From Monosporascus cannonballus (Eukaryota; Ascomycota; Sordariomycetes; Xylariales), in contig QJNS01000085.1 in the NCBI GenBank assembly GCA_004154925.1, positions 124,001 through 188,000 of the forward strand: a stretch of DNA of 64,000 bases, written 5' to 3'. Each line of letters begins with the position of its first letter. The stretch's first letter is position 1. The translations under genes were made by a program, and so were the position numbers. A model generated the notes under the pieces. The model worked only from the letters and a program-made list of their open reading frames with translations, did no database searches and was not told the DNA's origin. This document shows positions 50,552 to 59,989 of this stretch, piece after piece.

Positions 50552-51570
50552 CAGGCAATATTTGGGAGGCCACTTGATGTATAGCAGATCAGCCGGGATG
50601 TAACTCGTCCGCTGAACATCAGATTACCGATAAATGGCTTATTTGAGGGCTAGCCAATGTCTTTCGAAAAAAAAAGGTTTATAAATAATGCCATTACGGA
50701 AGGGAGCACATACATGGAAGATATAGCACTGTTTCGCATGGCAGACGAGATTAAGGAGGCTTTAGCAGCTAGGTGGGCTATACCCAAATTATAGCTCCCT
50801 TTTGAGAGGGGCGACCACCTTGGGATAGTTTCGTTGCCTGGCCGCTCAGTCCGGCACCACCGTTGTCGTGAGAAGATGAAAGCCCTACTACCGACATTGT
50901 TGTTATATGCCCGGGAGAGGAACTGAGGGTCTTAGAAGCTCGTCGTTGCGCCACTAAGTCTGAAGGCGTATAGGTATAAGGAGAGGAGGCTCAAGGGCCT
51001 GCTCGGGACAGAATTCTTTGGTCCGGGTAGTGATTAAGAACGGTAATACCATGCCCCATAACCAGGCTACCTCCTAGGTAAACAGAAGAATAATTAGGGG
51101 CAGGCAGTCCAATAGCCTACTAGAAGAACCCGAATCAGCAGTATGACGACTCAAAGACACAAATACATCATCAATACGTTAGAACTTGAATAATCCCATT
51201 ATCCATTTCTTAGAACTTGAATAAGCTCATTATCCTATTTCCTGAAACAACAAGAAGGGTTGGCAGGGGCAACCTTATTATTGATGGCTAGACGACCGCA
51301 CCTGCCAACATGCTCTCTATTTACACTTGGATGCCTAGCCTACTTATTTATCCCACTTCCAAACGCTCTCCAAGAACCGTTTACCTCTCTTCCCTCTTCA
51401 TATCCAAGTTCCTACCTGCACATAGCTAGCAACTTGGCGATACTCTCACGCTTTTACGCATCTGCACACCCTCTGTACTGCACTCTTTTTATTTCCACAC
51501 CCTCTCACACATCTCGCACACGGACACACGTTACACCCTCTATACACACTTATCCTCTCGTACTGTCGCC
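50552..51570. other. Intergenic with a 31-32 bp tandem duplication
   Basis: No gene supported. TTAGAACTTGAATAA starts two adjacent units of 31-32 bp at about 51179-51241. The last ~90 bp before the next start codon are rich in CACAC/TCTC, as in many fungal 5' leaders. Confidence 0.5.
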
Positions 51571-52892
51571 ATGGGCGGATATCCAGCGTGGTTCTCCAAC
51601 CAGTGGCTGTTCGCCCACTCGTCCCCTCTCTTGATGGTCTTCTTCCTTGTCCTGTCGTCCTGGGCCAACCTTTACCATCTTTGCTGGCGCCACCTCGTCC
51701 ATCCCCTCGACACTTCAGTCGAGTTGGGTGTCCAGTTCTCCAGCAATCGTGCAGCCGGACTCGCTCTCCTCATCATGTCGACACTCCTCAAGGCTACCTG
51801 GCTCGGTGCTTGGGTCCAGATCCTGGTTATCACCTGGTTCTGTGACCGTAAGTGGAAGCCACAGAGGTCTTCCAGGAACATAATGCAGGTCGACTCGCAC
51901 TCCTGGAATGATGCTATGGAGTCGAGCCGAGGTTGGTGTATTCCTTACGAAGAGGGTAAGTTCTGATCCCAGCTGCGAATTGAATTGGATGCTCACTTGG
52001 GTCCCAGAACGCAGTCCACGACGGTGCATCTATCCAGCCTGCAGAGCCCGACTATCAGACAGAGTCTACCATTGCACGAGACTGGGCCGTGACCTCCCGG
52101 TTTATGACCACTATTGTACGTTCCTAAAGGCAGCGGTCTACCTTCGTACCATCAAGGCCTACCTGTACGTAGCGGTCTTCCTGCCAGTGGATGCCGTCTT
52201 TTCTCTCGCCGTTTCGGTCTACGCCCTCGCCAACCACCAGGTACCAGCAGCGCCTTTTGCCAGTTCGGTCATCATGGGAGCTATTCTGGCCATGCTAGTA
52301 TCTCTCATGTTAACCTACGACCGGATTTGGTTTTTGGCTTTCAAGAACGTAATTGGTCCTGAGGTATGTCAAATAATCAGAATCGTTTTGACCGTTTTCT
52401 AAAGAGTTCTAGCGCCTCACCAGAGCGTGGCTTCTCGGGTTCAAGTACGACGAGCGAAGCGAGACGCGCCTTCATCTACAAACGTTCGAAGGCAGGCACC
52501 CTTGGGACCTCGGAATCTCGGAGAACCTGCACCAAGTCCTCGGACGTCATTGGTGGCAGTGGCTCTTCTTCTGGTGGCAGCCCGAGCGCGTCTCTCATTA
52601 TGGAAAATACGCTGGTCGAGATCTCCCGTATGCCGACTGGGTTATCAGGTATCGGACTGACTTCCTCATGGTTCCCCTCGTCCATGTTGCCATCGAAGAT
52701 GGCCCTGGCGCCTTCCCAAGCCACGGGCAGGTCGTCCCGGTCCATCGCAGGCGTCAGCGTTCGACCCGTTCTTCGACCCATGCTGAAGAACCCGCTCCTG
52801 CTTCGGCTGCTCCTGCCCCGGCTGCTCCTGCCGCTGCTCGTGATGGACGGCGGCGATTCGAGTTTTCATTCAGCAGCAGCAGCAGTCAGTGA
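51571..52892 (+). CDS. DHHC-type palmitoyltransferase-like protein with DHYC motif
   Basis: Three exons (51571-51955, 52008-52363, 52413-52892) with GT-AG introns of 52 and 49 bp, giving 406 aa. The order is typical of protein S-acyltransferases. There are two N-terminal TM helices (about residues 17-38 and 60-85). A cysteine-rich domain follows with CIYPAC, DRVYHC and PVYDHYC. Two more helices come next (YLYVAVFLPVDAVFSLAV and SVIMGAILAMLVSLML). The cytosolic tail contains HPWDLGISENLHQVLG, WWQWLFFWWQPERV and DLPYADW, then an Ala/Pro-rich stretch and a Ser-rich end. The catalytic tetrad reads DHYC, as in yeast Akr1, so activity is possible, but several zinc-binding Cys/His of the usual domain are missing. 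Probably an endomembrane protein; substrates unknown. Confidence 0.82.
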
Positions 52893-53250
52893 TCTCGACC
52901 AGTGTATATCCATCCTTGTTATTCATCCTGGCTGGAAATGGAAATCGCATGAAGGATATTCGCCGAAACGGATGAGACCAGACCAGACCAGGCTATCTAT
53001 TTTAGAGTTCCAGGCAGGAGACCAAAGCTGAGTCTATCCCTCAACCCCCTCCCCATGATTGGTTTCTTTCGGCATAGGATTGCTGACGACTCATTCCATT
53101 TCTAGGAGATGCCCGCCCATGGCGAGACACTTTGCCCAGAGCTAAGTCTACCCGTTCTTTCCCTGTCGATATGATATTATTTCTAACAATTTCGCTGACA
53201 GCTCACCTGTGCATACTTCCTCGCTTACCTCGCCCCCAACTAAGCCTGGA
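52893..53250. other. 3' region of the acyltransferase-like gene
   Basis: No gene seen. An open frame overlapping the last exon in another frame is not supported by similarity. Confidence 0.45.
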
Positions 53251-53260
53251 ATTCTTCGTC

Positions 53261-53490
53261 AAGAACACCACAGCTGCCCCGGTCAACGCACCTTCCTAGC
53301 CCGGACTTGCTTAGCCTCCCACGCAAGTCAGAAGACTCCACCACCTCTATTTTGTCCAAGAACACCGCAGCATGCCCCGGATAATGCATCATGTCTGCTT
53401 GCCTAGTCTCCACCGCAAGCAACAACGAGAGTCTCCCACCATATTTCAAGGATAAGAACACCGCAGCTGCCCCGGTCAACGCATACTCAC
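53261..53490. repeat. Two and a half diverged tandem units of about 95 bp
   Basis: The phrase AAGAACACC(A/G)CAGC.TGCCCCGG starts units near 53262, 53357 and 53453. Units share further text (GCTT.CCTAG.CTCC, CGCAAG) and differ by point changes and small gaps. Confidence 0.65.
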
Positions 53491-53494
53491 GATT

Positions 53495-53590
53495 TAGCCT
53501 GGTCTGGTCTGGTCTGGTGCACCCAGCACTTCTGGTCTCTGGTCTCTCTCTCTGGTCTCGGTCTTCTCTCTGGTTTCGGCTACATGGTTC
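53495..53590. repeat. TCTGG/TC microsatellite
   Basis: CTGGTCTGGTCTGGTCTGGT is followed by impure TCTGGTCTC and CTCTCT runs, directly adjoining the 95-bp tandem units. Confidence 0.7.
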
Positions 53591-53599
53591 ACGGTTCCC

Positions 53600-54130
53600 G
53601 GTGTTATGTTTCTGTTTGCTTTGGCTTGGAATGGTTCTGTGGTTCTTCTTGTCTGTTGTTCGGTTGTCTGGGGTTTCCTTTTTTTTTCTTCCCCTTTCCC
53701 GAGTCCGTATGTAGTTGCCTTCGGGTGGGTGGTGGGAGTCCCATGCAAGTGGGCGGGTTCACCCCGGGGCCTACTTCTTAATTATGTCAGTTTTTTATGC
53801 ATTCATCTCAAATTTATCACCTGTTTCTAGTGATCTTTTCCAACCTTGCTGGTGTCCTCAAGCCGTAGCTATAGTTTGGGTATAGCCCATCCAACTGATA
53901 AGGCCTCCGTTAATCTCGTTAGCCATGCCGAACAGTGCTATATCCTCGGTATATGTGCTACCCTCCATAACGGCAATAATCGACGGCGGGATTTTCGTGG
54001 TTCCGTTGCAGTTGCCCTACCTTACGATTGCTTCGTCATTGACAAATCTATCGACGTCTTAAGAAAATTTCTCCCTCCCCGCGCGGATCATCAGTGCCTC
54101 CCGTTGTGACTGCTGATGATCTTTTGTATG
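53600..54130. other. Intergenic, no gene recognised
   Basis: T-rich at 53650-53700. An 87-codon open frame (53846-54109) has no recognisable domain. It may be a fragment of something older, but I cannot identify it. Confidence 0.4.
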
Positions 54131-54320
54131 TATCACAGTTAAGCTGATCGGAAGATAAGGTTTCATAAGGTGTAGAAAGCGACAATTGCCCGACTAGAAT
54201 TGAACTCTGAGGAGCGGTGGCTAGGAAGCTCTCTGTCTACTGTAGGCTCGCCGGAATAAGGTTGCTCGGGGGTAGCTGGGAGCTTTTGATGACTAACAGA
54301 GATACCCCTATTCTATGACA
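54131..54320 (-). repeat. Solo LTR, short family D (copy 2)
   Basis: 190 bp from TATCACAG to CTATGACA, with a perfect TSD GTATG at 54126-54130 and 54321-54325. It is the reverse complement of the 40191-40378 copy with scattered differences, so the two copies face each other across the gene block. Confidence 0.85.
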
Positions 54321-54325
54321 GTATG

Positions 54326-54730
54326 TTTATTCAGTTGGAGATTTCTCTCTAGCATGCCGTTCTAACAGTTGTTGCTTAAGTTATTAACCGAACCGACGGT
54401 TAGACCTTCTTTTGTTGCCAACTGAATCCACAGTCAGTGTCAGAGAAAAGGGTGAGCACAGCGTGAAAGGCAGGAAGTATCAGTCTCGCAGGAAGGTAGC
54501 CGGTATATAGAGGTGACCAGTAACGCCTGCTTCCTCCAATATTGAATGGAGGAAGCAGCCCTATATATACACCTACAACCCCTGTATAGCCCCTGTATAG
54601 CCCCTTTCTAGAAGATTCCACTTTGGCACGTGACTGTCGGACTCCCTCGTTGTTAACCGACTATTACCGTTAGGCTTCTTCTCGTTTCCAGGCCAGGCTT
54701 CTCGAGTCTATGGGGCAGTTCGGGAACTTT
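54326..54730. other. Last ordinary-GC stretch before the right AT-rich block
   Basis: Contains a hairpin CTGCTTCCTCCA (54527-54538) / TGGAGGAAGCAG (54547-54558). It also has a TATATATAC box near 54563 and a doubled CCCCTGTATAG phrase (54580-54602). No gene is supported. Confidence 0.45.
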
Positions 54731-55597
54731 CAGTATTATTAATTTATGAGGATTCAGAATCAGAATCAGCAAACCGTTCGTATTTTTTAAAATTAGTTAT
54801 CTTTACTTTTTTTGGCTAAAAATCGCTGGTTTTTTGGGGTATTTCTAAATTAATAAAATTTATTTAATATATTAAAAAATCGTTGTTTGAAATTATTATT
54901 AAATAATATATAAATTATATTAAAGTTTTAATTTAAATTAAAACCGACTTTTTATTATATATTTTAAGAACGTTATACATTTAAAGTTGCGTAAATACTA
55001 TTGTATAATTTTATAATAAAATTTATTGTTTTTGTAATTAAAGAATTATAATAATAATATTAAAAACATATTACCGTTAATGTAAAATATTTATTATTAT
55101 TATAATTTTTTTATAATTTTTAATCGTTATAATTAGTATCGTATTAAAATATATACTAAAATTTAAACGGGCCTTAAATATATATTTATAATATTATGTT
55201 GTATAAACGATTATTGTTTAAAAATAATAAAAATAAATGGAAATATATATTATATATTACATAATTAATTATTAATAAATACCGTATTAAAAACGTTACG
55301 CATTTCGGTAAACGAAAAAATAATAATCTTTTTTATATTTTAATTTAAATTATTTTAAAAATATAATAATACTGTTTAATATATATTTTATAAAATCGTA
55401 AATATCTTTATAATATTAATACGTATTATTATTAAGTTTGCTAATAATTATTTTTATTTTTAAATTATTAATAACGGGAAACTTCTTTTATAATTTAAAA
55501 CTATAATAAAAATAATTAAAAATAAATAATTTTAAAATCAGAATTAAAAATAATACATTTAAGGGAAAAATATAAAAAAACTATAAATGGAAATTAT
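54731..55597. other. AT-rich RIP-like DNA
   Basis: GC drops sharply at about 54730. No LTR ends, no recognisable protein and no reading frame of note. Confidence 0.6.
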
Positions 55598-56015
55598 TGT
55601 TACAGGAACCAGGGTTCCTGCCTCCAAGAAACCTACCTTTGAGGCCTAATGCGGACCTGTTACGGCTAAACTCCGGACAGGGAAACTTGGCTTGTTCCGT
55701 AATCTAAATAATTTAAATAATTTAACTAAATTATATAAATTATATAGATCTATGACATATTTATTTTAAGAATTAGGATATATAATAAATCGGTTTTTTA
55801 TATAAATAATACCTACTTAGTTTCATTTTTTAATTATTAATTTATACTTTTAGTTTAAAGGTAACCGTACCGTTTTCTGATTAAAGGAAAAATTTTTAAA
55901 TTTTTTTAACGAATAAATTACTAAATTATTTTTCGCCTTATTATTATCTGCAAATTAAGACCTTGTTTCGGATATTGCTTATATCTCCAGGTGGATATAT
56001 AATAGGTTCGTTATA
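55598..56015 (+). repeat. Solo LTR of family A, partly RIP-altered
   Basis: 418 bp from TGTTACAGGAACC to GGTTCGTTATA, with TSD ATTAT on both sides (55593-55597 and 56016-56020). The left third is close to the island copy at 48963; the rest shows RIP changes. In such AT-rich DNA the TSD match carries less weight than elsewhere. Confidence 0.85.
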
Positions 56016-56020
56016 ATTAT

Positions 56021-58006
56021 TAACAAATATATTAATTATTTATAATTTCGATAAAACTTTAATTTATATATTAATAAATTAAAAACATTTTACAAATAAT
56101 ATTAAAATATTTGATAATATAATTAATTATAATAATTTTATTATTTATAAATATATATATATATCTAAAGATATTAAACATATTATTAAAGAACGGATTC
56201 TTATTTGATATTACAAAATATAATATTATTTCTAAAGTAATTAAAAGTCGAATTAAAGTTATAAATTCCGGAAAAGATATATAATTTAAAATATACGTAA
56301 AGGCGAAATATTATTAGAAAGTATTTCGAAAAATAAAAAAACATTTTAGAGTTTTTAAGGAAAATCTTTTTTATACACGTATTAATACGATAATTAAAGC
56401 GATTTACGATATAATTAATTTTCATAATTTCCTATTAAATTACGACAAAATTAATGTTAACAAATTTGTAAAATTAGATAAAAAAGATTTATAATAACGA
56501 TAAAAATTAAGCAAATAATTTTACGTCCATAAAAAAGTAAAGCGGGATATATTTCCTTACGGCAGGATATCGTAATAAAATTGCGAAAAAAATATAAAAT
56601 ACGTATTAAAAACACAGAAAAAAATTAAAGGTGAAAATAATAAAGTAAAAACGTTATTATTACTATAAGTTAATTAAAAAAAGGTTTAATATTAAGGTAT
56701 AGTAAATTAATTAATAAGTACGAAAAGCTTTTTGATTAATTTTTTAATCTTTTTGTTATAATAACTTAAAAATTACCAAATTTAAAACATATTTATTTTG
56801 TATAAAGATTTAATATTTTTGACACTGGGATAATTTATATATTATATTGCAACAAAATATATTGGCTAAGAAAAAATCGAATTTGAAAAAAAATTCCCTT
56901 TTTCATATTTCTTTCTATTATTTTTACTATTTCCACTATTTCCACCATTTCTACCATTTTTATAATTTCTATACCTTTAATATCTTTATAGTTTTGTATC
57001 CGTATTATTTTTATCATTTCTATTACTTTTCGTATTTAAAGAACTTATAATACTGTTATTATTATTATAAAGCACGTTTTTAATTATTTTTGCGATATTT
57101 GCCGTCAGAATCGCTAATTCCTTTAAAGCTTTTAATTTATTAATGCCTTAAAGTATTATTTCTGCCGATAAATATGTTAGTAAAGCGGTTTTTATTAGCC
57201 TAAGCCTGGACGATACAAAATAGCGTATTGTCGTTAAATTCGTTAATATAAATATTATTAAAAATTCTAAAGGCTATTTTTATATTTAGCTTAACGTTTT
57301 TAATTCTTTTTGGGAATAAAATAATATTTTCGTAACGTTATTAAACTCTTTTTTATTATTATATTATTATATGCCTTATTTGTTTTTCTTTTTCATTATA
57401 TTACCAAATCGTTAATAAAGTATTTACGAAAACGGTTACGAATTTATTATAAAATAAAAGTATTTTTGGCCCTTTTAACAAAAATAGTTTTTCTTTCGTT
57501 AATAGCTAATTTTTGTGAAAAAAAGGCTTATAATAACTTTTAAACGGAATAAATAATAACGTTAATTTTTTAAGGCCAATAATTAATTTGTTTTTAATTT
57601 TAATAGAAAATCCAAATACGTTTTTATAAAATTTAATATATTTTAAAAGTTTTAATTCAAAGGGCTTTATTTCGGCATAAGCCTGAATAATGGTTAATTA
57701 TTACAATATATTTTAATATAAAAATATTATTAATTTTTAAATAATAATTCTATATTTTAGATTTAAACGTAACAATTTAGAAAATTTTATTTTAACTAAA
57801 ATTATTTATTTTTTATTTAGTTTTTTATTACGATAATTCTTTAAATATTTAATTCTTTAATAACGGTTTAATAATTTTTTTAATTTCATAATTTATCATA
57901 TTAACCCCTTAATTAATTTATGTTTAATATATTTCAAAAAATATTATTATTTTATATAAAACTTATAGATAACGTTTATATAATTATATATTTTAAGATT
58001 TATTCT
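56021..58006. other. AT-rich degraded DNA of unknown origin
   Basis: RIP-like throughout. It holds an impure TTTCTACCA-type triplet repeat at about 56925-57010. A minus-strand stretch (57040-57680) hints at a degraded coding region that I cannot assign. Confidence 0.5.
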
Positions 58007-58925
58007 TGTTACGGGCCAAGGGCCTTAGTGGAGGGATTAGCGTAACGTTAATCCCGTGGCTCCCGTATATATAACTAGCTGCTCTTACGCATCTTTTTAG
58101 CTATTCTCTAAATTTCTCAATAGACCTATTATGGCCCATATCCTTAGTTATTACGTATACAGCCCTTTACATATTAAGAAATCTCCTTTTTCGCGAACGG
58201 TCCGTTACCGTAAAAAATACGCTAACGTTACGTACCCGTTATTCGTACGTAACTTATTCGCCATGGATACCGAAAAACCGCGTTATCAGGTTTTACGAAT
58301 TATTCGCAAGTTATAAAGCCGTAAAGACCATAATACCTAAAAATTCGAAATAAATAAAAAATTATTCGTTAATAAAAAAACAATTAGCGATAATTATACG
58401 TAATGTTTTTATATTTAAAAAGTTTTTAATTATTAATTTCAAAAGTTAACGTTTTTGCCATATATATAAAAAGCCTTAAAGAAACCGAATCCTTAAACCT
58501 TTTTAAATTATATCGTTATTACCTTAAAAAATTTTAATAAAAAAATAAAAAGTTGGTTAACGTTTAACCAAATTGCATTAACGTAATACTTAAATAGCGT
58601 CCGAATACGTTTTTATATTCGAAAATATTTTGTATTAAACCGGAAAAAACGAATAACCGGATAAAGCCAAAAATCTTTTATTAATTTCGAGCCTTAACGC
58701 CGAAACGAAAAAATAATTAAATTACGAAAAATAACTTAATATTTAGGAAAAGTTCGCGTAACTTTTTCGCGGTTCGGAAATATCGTTCTTAACGGCTCCT
58801 ATCCCGGTACGTTTACGCGTAATAATTTTCCAATCGGAAGGCGATATTATAGAAAATATAGAAATCGATACATTAATTATTAATTATTAACGTAAGCGCT
58901 TGGCGAACGGAAAAGCGTTATTTAG
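58007..58925 (+). mobile_element. Possible 5' end of an unidentified LTR element
   Basis: Starts TGTTACGGGCCAAGG after AT-rich DNA. It contains the palindrome-like GGGATTA...TAATCCC (58033-58055) and a TATATATAA box (58066-58074). An ATG-led 61-codon frame (58131-58316) and further degraded coding-like text follow. The composition is less RIP-altered over the first ~300 bp. No second LTR is visible because E6 begins at 58926, so the class is unproven. Confidence 0.35.
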
Positions 58926-59989
58926 TGTAACGAACCTGTAATATATCCACCTGGAGGTATGAGCAGTATCCGAAATGGGGTCTTGATTTGTAGGTAACAA
59001 TAGGGCGAGAAATGATTTACTGGGAGTTTGTTTGTTAAAGAGATTTAAAGACTTTTCCCTTAATTAAAGAACGGTATAATTGCCTCTAGATTAAAAGCTT
59101 AGATTAATAGCTAAAAAGTGAAACTAAATAGGTGCTATTTATAAAGGAAATTATTTTACTCTATATCTTTTTTTGTCTTTCTTGATTTTTGGAGTTTACG
59201 AAAAATTACCTTTTCGTGGTTTTTGGAGATCTCCGGGTGTTTCTGAAGATTAACAGAGATATACTTAAATCCGAGGTTTTTCCGGTTAAAGTGGAGATCA
59301 AAACAAGTTAATTTACCTGGTTTTTTCCGGGTTTAGTAAAATCTCTTTTTTAGACGTAATATTATTTTCTTTTTTCCAAAATCTTTGTTCTTAAAGATTA
59401 ATAAGTAAGCTAATTTCCCTTTTTTTTTATCTTTTTATATTATAACGTTATTAATTATATTAGGCAAATTTTTAAAACGCGTTAAAATTTTTACTGAAAA
59501 TCGTTATGACCTTATTAAGGCTATTTTCGATTTTGGCTTTGAAATTATGCCGTACATACGTTATTTCGAAAAGAAGTTTTTTTGCAAGATGCTGGAAGGC
59601 CGGAAAAGCTGTTAGAATTATTTGCTGGCTAACGTCCAGATTTGTAACGGAAATTACGTTTTATTTTTATTTTGGTAAAATATTTGGGCTAAAGAATTAC
59701 GGATTAGACGAAAAAAAACGTTTGGCGGTTTAATAATTCTAAAAACTATTTAACCGTATTATTCGTTTGGACCGTTAGTCGGAATAGTTATATTCCAAAA
59801 AAATATTATTTATTTAAAGGGGTTTTAGGAATATGGACGAATTAAAAAAGTAAGAGAAAATGGAGAAAAAACGTCGTTGGGTAGAAAAAAAGTAAGTACG
59901 GCTTATATTGGAAATGGGTATTTCCGTAAAGGCCTTTATCTTTTTCGACTGGAACGACGTAGGGTTGGATTTATATGGGGGTCCGTTAT
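58926..59989 (-). mobile_element. E6: variant family-A element, truncated by E7
   Basis: An LTR of about 436 bp (58926-59361) shares its first ~210 bp with family A (TGTAACGAACC..., TCTTGATTTG.AGGTAACAATAGGG) but differs in the remaining part. The element lies on the minus strand, so the shared part is the R/U5 side and the different part U3. The interior (59362-59989) aligns loosely with the pol end of E4 up to the ...CGACTGGAACG...GTCCGTTATT phrase, where E7 starts. The other end is outside the window. Confidence 0.72.

Noticed and set aside
51260..51634. 124-codon plus-strand frame rich in Ser/Pro/Thr
   Set aside because: Covers the CT-rich leader and start of the acyltransferase-like gene in another frame.
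52366..53031. 221-codon Ser-rich plus-strand frame
   Set aside because: Starts in the second intron and overlaps exon 3 of the acyltransferase-like gene in another frame. The HPWDLG/WWQWL frame is clearly the coding one.
54370..54717. Possible LTR with TG...CA ends
   Set aside because: The flanking pentamers of the TG...CA interval do not match. A CAGTT repeat fits only if the ends are moved off TG/CA, which may be chance.
56847..57050. Tyr/Phe/His-rich frame and its antisense
   Set aside because: Simple triplet repeat (TTTCTACCA-type) in AT-rich DNA, not a protein gene.
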